NCBI RefSeq assembly: GCF_019042215.1
Contig: NZ_JAHQCS010000056.1
Location: 29,870 to 93,869, forward strand
Length of the DNA stretch: 64,000 bases
Direction of reading: 5' to 3'
From: Evansella tamaricis
GTDB lineage: Bacteria; Bacillota; Bacilli; Bacillales; Salisediminibacteriaceae
Part shown: positions 30,648 to 39,260 of the stretch, piece by piece
How positions within the stretch are numbered: the stretch's first letter is position 1
Layout: the number at the start of each line of letters is the position of its first letter
Notes under the pieces: model-generated
What the model was told of the DNA's origin: nothing
Database searches by the model: none
The model's input: the letters and a program-made list of their open reading frames with translations, nothing else
Program-made: the position numbers and the translations under genes

Positions 30648-31205
30648 GTGTTCGCATTTTTCAGACGGCTCAAATCAGCAGTTAGCTCCATACATACGAT
30701 GATGGAAAAAGGGGAAGAACCGGAGGATATGCTGAATCAGTATGTTCTGGAACTGGAGCAGGAAGTTAAAGATGGAGAACTGGCCATGTCAAAGATGATT
30801 GCAGAGGAAAAACTGCTCTTAAAAAGGCTGAAAGAGATTCGTGAAAAAATTGAGAAACGGAATCATCAAGTGATCGAATCTATCGAGACTGGGAAAGAGG
30901 ATTTTGCAAGGCGTGTACTTGAAGATAAGTTACAGTTAGAAAGGGAATATAAACAATTGGAGCTATTAAAAGACTACATGGAGAAACAGAGTAAGGAAGG
31001 GAAAGAGAAACTAAACGAACTAAAGTTTGATTATCAAGAAATGAAAATAAAGCGTGATATGTTAAACGGAAAAACAGGTGTTGCAAATGCCCGTGCAGAA
31101 ATAAAACATTCCACCTTAACAAACTATTCTGATATCGGAAGTGAATTGGATAGGGAAATTGAGAAAGTGAAAGCCACCATAAAGAAAAAAAGTGAGCGGG
31201 GATAA
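30648..31205 (+). CDS. PspA/IM30-family protein, first copy
   Basis: 185-residue coiled-coil protein of the PspA/IM30/Vipp1 family (MFAFFRRLKS N-terminal helix, then charged heptad-rich helices throughout). Such proteins assemble on the inner membrane face under envelope stress. GTG at 30648 fits the SD GGAGGGTGG. The NfeD-like gene follows after 2 bases and flotillin after that, so it looks like the first gene of a membrane-domain operon. It is shorter than the second PspA-like protein at 34355. Confidence 0.88.
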   Translation: MFAFFRRLKSAVSSIHTMMEKGEEPEDMLNQYVLELEQEVKDGELAMSKMIAEEKLLLKRLKEIREKIEKRNHQVIESIETGKEDFARRVLEDKLQLEREYKQLELLKDYMEKQSKEGKEKLNELKFDYQEMKIKRDMLNGKTGVANARAEIKHSTLTNYSDIGSELDREIEKVKATIKKKSERG

Positions 31206-31207
31206 CA

Positions 31208-31741
31208 ATGGAATTATTTGGTTATACATTAGAAACAATTTATTTATTCGGTTTTATTGCTGGTGGAGTATTAACATTAATCTATATTTTATTTGGTGAT
31301 ATTGTCGAAGGGCTGTTTGAAGCACTTTCAGAAGGTCCTTTTAATCCCACCCTTATCTTTTCATTTATTACGTTTTTCAGTTCCTTAGGTTATATATTAG
31401 AACGATTCTCTTCGATGAACAGTCTTATTATTATAATTATTTCCTTATTAGTAGCAGTCCTCTTAGTAACTTTATTAAATGTATTTGTCCTTCTGCCCCT
31501 TTCACGTGCGGAAGCTACGATGGCTTTTTCTGATGCTGACCTGAAAGGGCGGATTGGTACGGTCATTACTTCCATTCCGGAGAATGGTTTTGGCGAGGTC
31601 ATGATACAGGGAAAAAGCGGGAACATTGCAAGATCCGCTGTTAGTTTTGATGATGTTCCAATTCCAAACGGGGAACAGGTTCTTGTGATTAAAGTGGAAG
31701 ACAGCGTTCTTCATGTTTCGATCCATGAAAAATTAGATTGA
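31208..31741 (+). CDS. NfeD-like membrane protein (YuaF type)
   Basis: 177 residues. Several transmembrane segments (about 8-30, 45-65, 75-98) are followed by a soluble OB-fold domain (about 110-175: LKGRIGTVITSIPENGFGEV). This matches B. subtilis YuaF (NfeD1b), which partners flotillin FloT and affects membrane fluidity and wall stress. It sits two bases after the PspA-like gene and upstream of the flotillin gene, the yuaF-floT order. Confidence 0.9.
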   Translation: MELFGYTLETIYLFGFIAGGVLTLIYILFGDIVEGLFEALSEGPFNPTLIFSFITFFSSLGYILERFSSMNSLIIIIISLLVAVLLVTLLNVFVLLPLSRAEATMAFSDADLKGRIGTVITSIPENGFGEVMIQGKSGNIARSAVSFDDVPIPNGEQVLVIKVEDSVLHVSIHEKLD

Positions 31742-31947
31742 AACAATTTCCAAGGAAATATAAACAGTTGATTTTTATCAAAGCTATTAGAGCTTGGGAA
31801 AATCCCTAAGCTTTTTAATAAAAAGACAGTGATAGTATTGTTTTTGAAGCTGTGAACTTCTCTTGTAAAATCAGTTTCGTAAAATCAACATTACTATTTC
31901 ACAGAGCCAAAAAAACAGAAAGTGGCTAATGCCAAAGGAGGAGAAAC

Positions 31948-33510
31948 ATGTTATTAGGTTTAGATCCAACAATTGGAATTATTATTGGCATCGTAGTAGT
32001 TTTAGTACTGGCACTTATCGGAGTTTTTGTATCTAAGTACCAAACTGCAGGTCCAGATGAAGCATTAATCGTAACAGGTAGTTATCTTGGGGGAAAAAAT
32101 GTAAACATCGACGAATCGGGAAATAGAATTAAGATTGTCCGCGGGGGCGGTACGTTTGTTTTACCAGTTTTCCAACAGGCAGAAAAACTCAGTCTCTTGT
32201 CAAGTAAAATTGATGTTTCCACTCCAGAGGTTTATACGGAACAAGGGGTTCCAGTTATGGCAGATGGAACGGCAATCATTAAAATTGGCGGCTCCATTGG
32301 AGAAATAGCCACAGCAGCTGAACAATTTTTAGGGAAATCCAAGCAAGATCGTGAAAACGAAGCGAAGGAAGTACTAGAAGGTCACTTACGATCTATCCTA
32401 GGTTCATTAACCGTTGAAGAAATCTATAAAAACAGGGAGAAGTTTTCTCAAGAAGTGCAGCGGGTAGCTTCTCAGGACTTAGCGAAAATGGGACTACTTA
32501 TCGTATCCTTTACGATTAAAGATGTTCGAGATAAGAATGGCTATTTAGACTCTTTAGGTAAACCGAGAATTGCACAAGTGAAGCGTGACGCTGACATTGC
32601 AACTGCCGAGGCGGATAAAGAAACACGTATAAAGCGTGCGGAAGCATCTAAAGATGCAAAACGGGCTGAGTTAGAGCGAGCAACAGAAATTGCCGAAGCG
32701 GAAAAAGTAAATCAATTGAAGGTTGCTGAATTCCGAAGAGAGCAAGATGAAGCGAAAGCTCGCGCTGACCAGGCATATCATTTAGCCGAAGCAAGGTCAA
32801 AGCAAGAGGTTACAGAACAACAAATGCAAGTTCAAATTATTGAACGTCAAAAGCAAATTGAGTTAGAAGAAAAAGAGATTCTACGTCGTGAAAAGCAATA
32901 TGATTCGGAAGTTAAGAAAAAAGCGGACGCTGACCGTTATGCAGTGGAACAAGCTGCAGAAGCAGAAAAGCGTAAGCAATTTGCAGAAGCCGACGCGAAG
33001 CAATACAGTGTGGAAGCTATGGCAAAAGCAGAAGCGGAGAAAGTCCGCATCGATGGTCTTGCAGCTGCGGAAGCGGCTAGAGCACAAGGGGAATCGGAAG
33101 CTGATATTATTCGTCTGAAAGGTCTTGCGGAAGCGGAAGCGAAGCAAAAAATCGCAGAGGCCTTCGAACAATATGGACAAGCTGCAATCCTCGATATGAT
33201 CTTGAAAATGCTACCTTCCTATGCGAAAGAAGTGGCTAGCCCATTATCAAACATTGAAAAAATCACTGTTGTGGATACTGGTTCAAGTGGGGAAAAAGGT
33301 GGAGCAAATAAAGTTACAGGATACGCAACAAACTTAATGGCAACGTTACAGGAATCACTGAAAGCATCTTCTGGTATTGACGTAAAGGACCTCATTGAAA
33401 ACTTCGCAGGTAAAGGGAACGAGAAGTTAAACCTGGATGAATTAACAGGTGATGGTTCGGGAAAAAAATCAGTGGATGTAGGTAGTGGAGATTCTCAAAC
33501 AAAAGAGTGA
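31948..33510 (+). CDS. floT: Flotillin (FloT/YuaG-like)
   Basis: SPFH-domain scaffold protein of functional membrane microdomains. The 520-residue protein has an N-terminal hydrophobic hairpin (about 8-30), the SPFH/PHB domain (about 30-210), and a long coiled coil rich in EAEA repeats (about 215-400). A Gly/Ser-rich C-terminus follows. B. subtilis FloT has 509 residues and the same upstream NfeD partner. The 206-base gap before it may hold a separate promoter, but none is clear. A strong terminator follows. Confidence 0.94.
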   Translation: MLLGLDPTIGIIIGIVVVLVLALIGVFVSKYQTAGPDEALIVTGSYLGGKNVNIDESGNRIKIVRGGGTFVLPVFQQAEKLSLLSSKIDVSTPEVYTEQGVPVMADGTAIIKIGGSIGEIATAAEQFLGKSKQDRENEAKEVLEGHLRSILGSLTVEEIYKNREKFSQEVQRVASQDLAKMGLLIVSFTIKDVRDKNGYLDSLGKPRIAQVKRDADIATAEADKETRIKRAEASKDAKRAELERATEIAEAEKVNQLKVAEFRREQDEAKARADQAYHLAEARSKQEVTEQQMQVQIIERQKQIELEEKEILRREKQYDSEVKKKADADRYAVEQAAEAEKRKQFAEADAKQYSVEAMAKAEAEKVRIDGLAAAEAARAQGESEADIIRLKGLAEAEAKQKIAEAFEQYGQAAILDMILKMLPSYAKEVASPLSNIEKITVVDTGSSGEKGGANKVTGYATNLMATLQESLKASSGIDVKDLIENFAGKGNEKLNLDELTGDGSGKKSVDVGSGDSQTKE

Positions 33511-33585
33511 TAAAAATTAATTTTTTGTAAATTGATATGACTTTGCAACAAAATTAGCAGCGACTCTTAATAGATCAAGCAAAAG

Positions 33586-33625
33586 AAAACGTATGGTCCA
33601 ATTCCTAGGACCATACGTTTTTTTT
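33586..33625 (+). terminator. Terminator of floT
   Basis: The stem AAACGTATGGTCC/GGACCATACGTTT is followed by a T-run of eight. Confidence 0.95.
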
Positions 33626-33634
33626 AGTCTAAAA

Positions 33635-33756
33635 TCGGGCAAGCCACAGGACGTGGCGCTTTCCCAACGGGCGGATATAGTCCGGAGCGATGCTTGTAGA
33701 AAAAGAGGTAATGTCCTACGCTCGTGTTCATAGGCGATTGCGCTTTTCGTATTAGA
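33635..33756. repeat. Mosaic repeat copy with a diverged 57-bp-type core
   Basis: ATCGGGCAAGCCACAGGACG and TGGCGCTTTCCCAACGGGCG are a diverged copy of the 57-bp unit found at 43.8 and 63.7 kb. They are followed by the GAGCGATGCTTGTAGA, TCCTACGCTCGTGTTCATAG and GCGCTTTTC tail. Confidence 0.8.
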
Positions 33757-33876
33757 AACAGGGGGGCTAATATTAAAATACGTCCTAGGTCTTAGGAAAG
33801 ATATATCTCGGGATCATTATCGAAAAATGGCAAATAACTTAAGATTAAGACAGAAAAGAAACAAGGAGGAAAAAAA

Positions 33877-34227
33877 ATGAAAAAATTTATCTGGTTTTTA
33901 CTAGCGCTAATTGCATTGTTTATAATACTGGCTAATCTTGGTCCAATGGTAATGTTAGGGTTTTCGGTGTTCTTGCTCTACTTGATCTTCAAACAATTTA
34001 TTAAAACAGAATCCACGGTTGCGAAGGTGCTTTGGGTCATCCTGGGATTGTTCATCCTTGGTGTTGCAGTTTCAAATATCTATGCCGTAATTGGAATAGC
34101 TGCTCTTTACTTCCTTTATTTTATCTATAAAAAATGGCAGAGCGAAAAGGAAGTAACTTTTAATAAACCGGAAAGCAATGATCCATTTAGCAATTTTGAA
34201 AGAGAGTGGGCAAATTTAAACAAATAA
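33877..34227 (+). CDS. Small membrane protein, LiaI-like (lmo0954 type)
   Basis: 116 residues. Four closely spaced hydrophobic segments (about 3-25, 28-45, 52-70, 72-92) precede a short charged tail ending SNFEREWANLNK. It resembles the small membrane partner found next to PspA-family genes in Firmicutes. SD AAGGAGG precedes the ATG. A PspA/LiaH-like gene lies 127 bases downstream, suggesting that this protein anchors it at the membrane, as LiaI does for LiaH. The role is inferred from family and context. Confidence 0.82.
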   Translation: MKKFIWFLLALIALFIILANLGPMVMLGFSVFLLYLIFKQFIKTESTVAKVLWVILGLFILGVAVSNIYAVIGIAALYFLYFIYKKWQSEKEVTFNKPESNDPFSNFEREWANLNK

Positions 34228-34255
34228 AAGGAACGATTCAGGAGGGGGGAAGAGC

Positions 34256-34318
34256 TTGAATGGGACATGCTTTGATATGGCAATGGAACATGTTCGTAAA
34301 TTATCCTATCACCTTTAA
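34256..34318 (+). CDS. Possible 20-residue peptide
   Basis: A TTG at 34256 follows a strong SD (GGAGGGGGGAAGAGC) and opens a 20-codon frame (starts NGTCFDMAMEHV, ends KLSYHL) that stops at 34316. There is no family match. The SD is the only argument, so this could be a leader peptide for the next gene or chance. Confidence 0.3.
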   Translation: MNGTCFDMAMEHVRKLSYHL

Positions 34319-34354
34319 AACAAAAACAATATTTTTCCAAAGGAGAGAAGCAAA

Positions 34355-34978
34355 ATGACAAACTTATTTACTCGAATGAAAGATGCTATCGCAGAAGATA
34401 TGGAGGATTTGGTGGGAAAAAAAGATGGAAGAAACCCCATTGTTGCACTCAATCAATATTTACGCCAAAGTGAGCAGGAAACAGAAAAAGTCAGAAAATT
34501 AGTGGAAAGACAGTATCGTCTACATGAAGAATTCACTAAGGAATATGAGCAAGTGGTACAAATGGCATCAAAGCGGAAGCATCAGGCAGATGTTGCCCAA
34601 AAGGCCGGGGAAGAAGCGATGTACCAGTTTGCTGTTCGTGAAATGGAAGCATATGAAGAAAAAGCAATCCGTTTGAAAGTGGCAAAAGAAGAATCTGAAG
34701 AACAACTGCAGATTCTAGAACAAAAATACGAAGAAATGATGCATAAACTAAAGGATATGAAATACCGGCAGTTAGAATTAATGGGTAAGGAAAACTTGGC
34801 ACGTGCGACACAGCAAATGGAAAAGGTTGTTGGAGGAGCAATGTCATCTTCCATTTCCGAACAGGAAGATGTTATTCAAGGCAGTCAGGAGAATGGGAAT
34901 CACTTTCGAAATTCGTTTGATAGCAGGATAGCAAAACTGGAAGAAAAGTGGAACGAAAAAGAAGATTCAAAGAATTAA
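34355..34978 (+). CDS. PspA/IM30-family protein, LiaH-like
   Basis: 207-residue coiled-coil protein of the PspA/LiaH family (N-terminal LFTRMKDAIAEDMEDLVG helix, then long heptad helices). LiaH-type proteins form large rings at the membrane under cell-wall antibiotic stress. SD AAAGGAGAG precedes the ATG. It stands between the LiaI-like gene and the LiaF-LiaS-LiaR genes, and so matches the lia locus architecture. It is the second PspA paralogue within 4 kb. Confidence 0.92.
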   Translation: MTNLFTRMKDAIAEDMEDLVGKKDGRNPIVALNQYLRQSEQETEKVRKLVERQYRLHEEFTKEYEQVVQMASKRKHQADVAQKAGEEAMYQFAVREMEAYEEKAIRLKVAKEESEEQLQILEQKYEEMMHKLKDMKYRQLELMGKENLARATQQMEKVVGGAMSSSISEQEDVIQGSQENGNHFRNSFDSRIAKLEEKWNEKEDSKN

Positions 34979-34992
34979 TAGACGAAATCATA

Positions 34993-35026
34993 TACTCCAG
35001 CCCATCTATGGTGCTGGAGTTTTGAA
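34993..35026 (+). terminator. Weak terminator after the LiaH-like gene
   Basis: The stem ACTCCAG/CTGGAGT over a 13-base loop is followed by only TTTG. Some read-through into the lia genes is possible. Confidence 0.65.
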
Positions 35027-35039
35027 AGAAGGTGTGGAA

Positions 35040-35105
35040 GTGAAAACCATCATTATTGTCTTAGTAGGTTTTGTGGTTATCATTTCATTGAACTATGTTG
35101 GGTAA
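35040..35105 (+). CDS. Possible 21-residue single-span membrane peptide
   Basis: GTG at 35040 after AAGGTG opens a 21-codon frame, MKTIIIVLVGFVVIISLNYV plus G. A Lys precedes a hydrophobic stretch long enough to span a membrane. It lies in the gap between the LiaH-like and LiaF-like genes. Below usual annotation limits and unsupported by homology, but it has coherent topology and a modest SD. The remainder of the gap (35106-35330) is A-rich and shows no other feature. Confidence 0.35.
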   Translation: MKTIIIVLVGFVVIISLNYVG

Positions 35106-35330
35106 TGTCAATACCATTACTGTCTCATTGGATAATTGCTAAAGTCTAATTATCCTTAAGACTTCACAATCAACAAATCAAACAGAAGAAAAAATAAAGC
35201 AGAAAAAAATAAAGCAGAAATCGAACAAAACTGGTATTCTAAAAAAGGGATTATTTAACGAATTTTATCGATATGTGATGAGACACATTTTTTTTATGAG
35301 AAGTAAGAAATAATTAGAGAGGAGGGGCCA

Positions 35331-36065
35331 ATGATGTTTCAACGTTTCACTACAGATACATTTAACTGGATATTCATTATTGGGGTAGCCCTTCTATTTG
35401 CAGAGATATTTTTCTTTAACAATGGTTTAATCTTTGGAATTCTTTTTCTATCCGCCCTTATTTATATCGGAAAGAGAATGTATGAAAATATTGTGGGAAA
35501 GATTCTGTTCTGGATTGGTGTATTCATCCTGTTTTTTACAATAATTGATTTAATGGTGGCCCGTTTTATTATCATTGCAGCAATCGTCATGTTCATTATC
35601 AGTTATCGTCAATCTAAAGATGACCCGGACTATTTTTCCCCTGAGCTTTCAGAGGAAAATGTTAATAGTCTTCCGGAACCTTTAGTGAAAGTAGAGTCTA
35701 TATTTGTCAATCAGTTCAGCGGGAATCAAAGTACAGACGAGTCCCCTTATAAATGGCGGGATATTAATGTGCATGGAGGATTCGGGGATCGAATTATTGA
35801 TTTAAGCAACACGGTTCTGCCAGAAGAAGCAGTTATTTCCATTCGTCAATTAGTTGGAAATATTAAAGTTTATGTACCATATGAAGTGGAAGTTCACGTC
35901 ACTCACAGTGCTGTTTTTGGGAGGTCCACTGTTTTTCACAAAAAACAAGTATCGCTCTTTAATCAAACTTTTTCCTATATGACAGAAAACTATGGGACAG
36001 GAAAACCACGTGTTAAAATTGTTACTTCCCTGTTGTCCGGTGACATTGAGGTGAAGCGGATATGA
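35331..36065 (+). CDS. liaF: LiaF-like membrane inhibitor of the LiaRS system
   Basis: 244 residues. Four N-terminal transmembrane segments (about 10-90) precede a C-terminal beta-rich domain typical of LiaF/VraT (about 130-244: INVHGGFGDRIIDLSNTVLP, and a terminal [16 protein letters not shown]). LiaF keeps the histidine kinase inactive without cell-wall stress. SD GGAGGGG precedes ATG 35331. The stop overlaps the start of the kinase gene by four bases, so translation is probably coupled. Confidence 0.93.
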   Translation: MMFQRFTTDTFNWIFIIGVALLFAEIFFFNNGLIFGILFLSALIYIGKRMYENIVGKILFWIGVFILFFTIIDLMVARFIIIAAIVMFIISYRQSKDDPDYFSPELSEENVNSLPEPLVKVESIFVNQFSGNQSTDESPYKWRDINVHGGFGDRIIDLSNTVLPEEAVISIRQLVGNIKVYVPYEVEVHVTHSAVFGRSTVFHKKQVSLFNQTFSYMTENYGTGKPRVKIVTSLLSGDIEVKRI

Positions 36066-37105
36066 CATTCCTAATAAAACAAATAATTGTGGGAATAGTT
36101 GGAGCAATGTTGTTTGCAACTATCCTGTTAGTATCCACTTTCATGATTTTTCCATTGGACAATTGGTCTCAATTAGTGGAAACCAAGCTGTTTGATGTTT
36201 CCTATTTCCTTTGGGTCATTATAGTTACTGTGATGATTGGTGGAATAGTTGGTTATTCATATGGGAGTTTTAGCTCGAACAAATTAAACAATATTCATGA
36301 CCGGTTGGAAGAATTAGTGAAAGATCAAGAACTTTCAATGGAAGAACTTGAAAAAATGAGGGATTTGAAAAGAATCCAACGCCAGTTTGAAAAACTGGAA
36401 GAAAAGCTGGTAAAACAGGCAGAAGTATCTCAAAAGCTCGTTTCAGAAAGGGCGAAGGAACGGGAGAAGAGTTTGCAGGAAGTGGTATTACAGGAGCGAA
36501 ATCGCCTAGCTAGGGAATTACATGATTCAGTAAGTCAGCAATTGTTTGCAGCTTCGATGATGATGTCAACCATAAATGAAGGTGATTTTGTAGACGATCC
36601 GGTTGTGAAAAAACAGCTCGGTTTAGTGGAAACGATGATTGATCAATCCCAATTAGAGATGAGGGCACTTCTCCTCCATTTGCGTCCATTCGCACTAAAA
36701 GAAAAATCACTCCACGAAGGGATGGTGGAATTACTAACAGAATTAAGATTAAAAGTCCCGATGCAAATTGAGTGGAAAATAGAGCCCTTGGACCTGGATA
36801 AAGGTGTAGAAGACCATCTTTTTCGCATTCTGCAAGAATCCGTTTCAAATGCACTACGCCATTCCAAAGCCAATCAGCTGGAAATTATGTTAATTGAACG
36901 GGATAGTTATGTGATCATGCGAGTATCTGATGATGGTGTTGGGTTTAATGTGGAAGATGCCAAGACCAATGGATCTTACGGCATGGAAAACATGCAGGAG
37001 AGGGCAATAGAAATTGGTGGGACATTAAAAGTCGTCAGTGTGGAAGGTCAAGGAACTCGATTAGATGTAAAAGTACCACAAAGGAGGGGTGTTGCAGATG
37101 ATTAA
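36062..37105 (+). CDS. liaS: LiaS/VraS-type sensor histidine kinase
   Basis: 347-residue NarL-family (HisKA_3) kinase. Two membrane helices (about 7-30 and 46-70) flank a very short external loop, followed by a coiled linker. The phosphoacceptor His154 is in [15 protein letters not shown], and an HATPase domain has [10 protein letters not shown] and GSYGMENM. The short extracellular loop classes it as an intramembrane-sensing kinase that responds to lipid II cycle inhibitors. It overlaps liaF and liaR on either side. Confidence 0.94.
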   Translation: MTFLIKQIIVGIVGAMLFATILLVSTFMIFPLDNWSQLVETKLFDVSYFLWVIIVTVMIGGIVGYSYGSFSSNKLNNIHDRLEELVKDQELSMEELEKMRDLKRIQRQFEKLEEKLVKQAEVSQKLVSERAKEREKSLQEVVLQERNRLARELHDSVSQQLFAASMMMSTINEGDFVDDPVVKKQLGLVETMIDQSQLEMRALLLHLRPFALKEKSLHEGMVELLTELRLKVPMQIEWKIEPLDLDKGVEDHLFRILQESVSNALRHSKANQLEIMLIERDSYVIMRVSDDGVGFNVEDAKTNGSYGMENMQERAIEIGGTLKVVSVEGQGTRLDVKVPQRRGVADD

Positions 37106-37733
37106 AGTATTATTTGCTGATGATCATGAAATGGTTCGTATCGGTGTATCATCTTATTTAACTTTACAAAAAGATATTGAGGTTGTAGCGGAAGCGGATG
37201 ATGGTGGGGAAGCGGTGGAACTTGCATTGCAACTTAAACCGGATATCATTCTGATGGATTTAGTTATGAAAAAAATGGATGGGATTGAAGCGACCCGCAG
37301 AATTATTGAACAATGGCCGGAAGCCAAGATCATTATTGTGACAAGTTTTGTGGATGATGAAAAAGTGTATCCTGCATTAGAAGCAGGTGCTGTTAGTTAT
37401 ATGCTAAAAACATCCAAAGCAAAGGATATTGCTGACGCCATACGCTCCACCTATGAAGGTCAATCAATCCTTGAACCGGAAGTAACCGGGAAAATCATGT
37501 CCCGTATGCGGCAAAAACCAGAAAAACACCTTTATGAGGCGTTGACCGAACGGGAGACAGAAGTTTTAAAACTCATGGCTGAAGGAAAATCAAACCAAGA
37601 GATTGCAGACGAGTTATTTATCGCGTTAAAAACGGTGAAAGTCCATGTGAGCAATGTCCTCGGAAAACTGGAGGTCCAGGATAGAACTCAGGCAGTAATT
37701 TATGCCTTTAACCATAATTTGTTTACTAACTGA
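37098..37733 (+). CDS. liaR: LiaR/VraR-type response regulator
   Basis: NarL-family regulator of 211 residues. The receiver domain has the phosphorylation site D54 ([12 protein letters not shown]). The C-terminal LuxR-type helix-turn-helix ([20 protein letters not shown]) follows. ATG at 37098, after SD AAGGAGGGG, overlaps the kinase gene by eight bases. It would activate cell-wall stress genes, probably including the adjacent LiaI/LiaH-like genes. A terminator follows. Confidence 0.95.
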   Translation: MIKVLFADDHEMVRIGVSSYLTLQKDIEVVAEADDGGEAVELALQLKPDIILMDLVMKKMDGIEATRRIIEQWPEAKIIIVTSFVDDEKVYPALEAGAVSYMLKTSKAKDIADAIRSTYEGQSILEPEVTGKIMSRMRQKPEKHLYEALTERETEVLKLMAEGKSNQEIADELFIALKTVKVHVSNVLGKLEVQDRTQAVIYAFNHNLFTN

Positions 37734-37762
37734 TTGTGGGATGCTACATATAAATGAAAAGA

Positions 37763-37809
37763 AAGAGTCTGTCGCACAGTGTAATGATGGTCTAGGACAG
37801 ACTTTTATT
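37763..37809. terminator. Terminator between liaR and the convergent gene
   Basis: AGTCTGTC pairs with GACAGACT over a loop of about 22 bases, with A-runs upstream and TTTTATTT downstream. It may serve both strands. Confidence 0.7.
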
Positions 37810-37825
37810 TATTATTCGTAGTTTT

Positions 37826-38170
37826 CTAGTCCGATTCAAACGCTTTCATTAATAAAATATCCCAATACAGAAGTAGTGGTGACAAGGCAAAAAAAGTATC
37901 ACGGATGAGTATGAAGTCTAGTGGTTCTATTCTGACTGAAGTAATATATGAACCTATAAGTATGCCAACAAGGAATGTCCGAAAGACGAGACGGGATTTT
38001 GTTTTTACGGATGAATAAAAAAAATCGATAGCCCCAATTAAGGTTACAAAAGCCCAAATATAAGAAAATCCCATGATCGGAACGCGGGGAATGGGTTGAA
38101 AAAAGAAAAGGAAGATTAAAACAAAGGTCCAAATGACGAGAAAACCAATCCATTTTAATAATAACTGTAT
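37826..38170 (-). CDS. Membrane protein of unknown function with a possible AUA start
   Basis: Hydrophobic protein with no recognised family. The first conventional start (ATG, 38074) gives 82 residues but has no SD and cuts into a hydrophobic region. The frame stays open upstream to 38191. A perfect SD AAGGAGGGG at 38185-38177 (this strand) lies eight bases before an ATA at 38170-38168. Starting there gives 114 residues with an extra membrane segment (LLLKWIGFLVIWTFVLIFLF) and Pro-rich QPIPRVPIMG. I infer initiation at ATA or a lost ATG; the shorter form remains possible. It is convergent with liaR. Confidence 0.6.
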   Translation of the reverse strand: MQLLLKWIGFLVIWTFVLIFLFFFQPIPRVPIMGFSYIWAFVTLIGAIDFFYSSVKTKSRLVFRTFLVGILIGSYITSVRIEPLDFILIRDTFFALSPLLLYWDILLMKAFESD

Positions 38171-38344
38171 AAGAAACCCCTCCTTTATTTTTCACAACAT
38201 CAAACCAAAACTTCACGATCATCGTGTGTCGCTTTTAATAAAATATAATCGTGATACATTAGAATATTCAATTGTTTTGAAGATGTAACAGGAATTTAAG
38301 GATATTCTAAATCAATGTAAGTGGAAAGACGTTAAAGAAGAGAT

Positions 38345-39241
38345 CTATTTTTCTGCTAAAACTCCGGCAACATGTTTCATAAATACATCTGCAATATTAA
38401 TGGAACTGTTCATGTAGAGACTTCGGCACCCAACGGAATCTTCCATTTCATTAAATAAAAGGTTCCCATCAAGGTCAAATAGAAAATCAATCCCAGCAAA
38501 GTCGATTGTAAGTCCATCCATCATTTGTTCCACAAGCATCGTCTCCCCTTTAGATAACTTGTATAAAGAAGATTTCCCACCGGTAGATATATTTGCACGA
38601 ATATCATTGGAAGTGGATTCGCGGAGGACAGCACCGACGATTTTGTTAGCGACAATATAGACGCGTAGATCTTTGCCTGGTTGATCACAAACAGGTTGGC
38701 CCACGAGTTCTTCTGGAAGCAAATCTTTAATTCTTTGCACATCTTGATCGGATTGAATGTGGTGTACACCTGTACCTCCCCTTCCGTAAGGGTCTTTTAT
38801 AATATAAGGGACAGGAAATGGGTGATTTTTCAAAAGGGATGTTTTTGTTAGGGAGAATGTTTCCAACATCGGAATTCCCTTTGAGTGAAAATAGGCATGT
38901 GTCAGACGTTTATCATTGGCTATTCTAGATAGGAAGGGGGAGTTCATTACACGAATCCCTTTCTTTTCCACGAGCTCATTTAACCAAGGGGATACTGATC
39001 GGTTAATAAGAAAGGAAGGGGGGGCATGTTCGTGATTTCCCCTTAACTCTACCTCATGATCTAAAGTGAAAGGAACTCCTTTTTCCGAGGTCACACTGAA
39101 ACGAAATGTTTCTAAAGGTACTAACGAAAGGGACAAGTTAACTTTCTTTGCTCCTTCCATTAATAAGGAGATAAATCTCCTGTTTCTGTTAATATCTTCT
39201 TCTCTATAAACAAGTAAACCATGATGGTTTTTCGTCTTCAT
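38345..39241 (-). CDS. RimK-like ATP-grasp ligase, second gene of a pair
   Basis: 298 residues with an ATP-grasp fold of the RimK/LysX type. The nucleotide-binding strand-loop is YIIKDPYGRGGTGVHHI, DLRVYIVANKIVGAVLRE follows, and NISTGGKS with FDLDGNLLFNEMED carries the metal ligands. Such enzymes join a carboxylate to an amine through an acyl phosphate. ATG at 39241 has SD AAAGGAAG; an in-frame GTG lies at 39259. It follows the first ligase by about 20 bases. In the last motif the usual N-x-N after E is replaced (NEMEDSVG), so metal coordination may differ. Substrate unknown. Confidence 0.82.
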   Translation of the reverse strand: MKTKNHHGLLVYREEDINRNRRFISLLMEGAKKVNLSLSLVPLETFRFSVTSEKGVPFTLDHEVELRGNHEHAPPSFLINRSVSPWLNELVEKKGIRVMNSPFLSRIANDKRLTHAYFHSKGIPMLETFSLTKTSLLKNHPFPVPYIIKDPYGRGGTGVHHIQSDQDVQRIKDLLPEELVGQPVCDQPGKDLRVYIVANKIVGAVLRESTSNDIRANISTGGKSSLYKLSKGETMLVEQMMDGLTIDFAGIDFLFDLDGNLLFNEMEDSVGCRSLYMNSSINIADVFMKHVAGVLAEK

Positions 39242-39260
39242 TTGACTTCTTCCTTTCACA

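Noticed and set aside
31840..31900. ECF promoter before floT (GTGAAC ... CGTA)
   Set aside because: The spacer is about 20 bases, too long for the 16-17 required.
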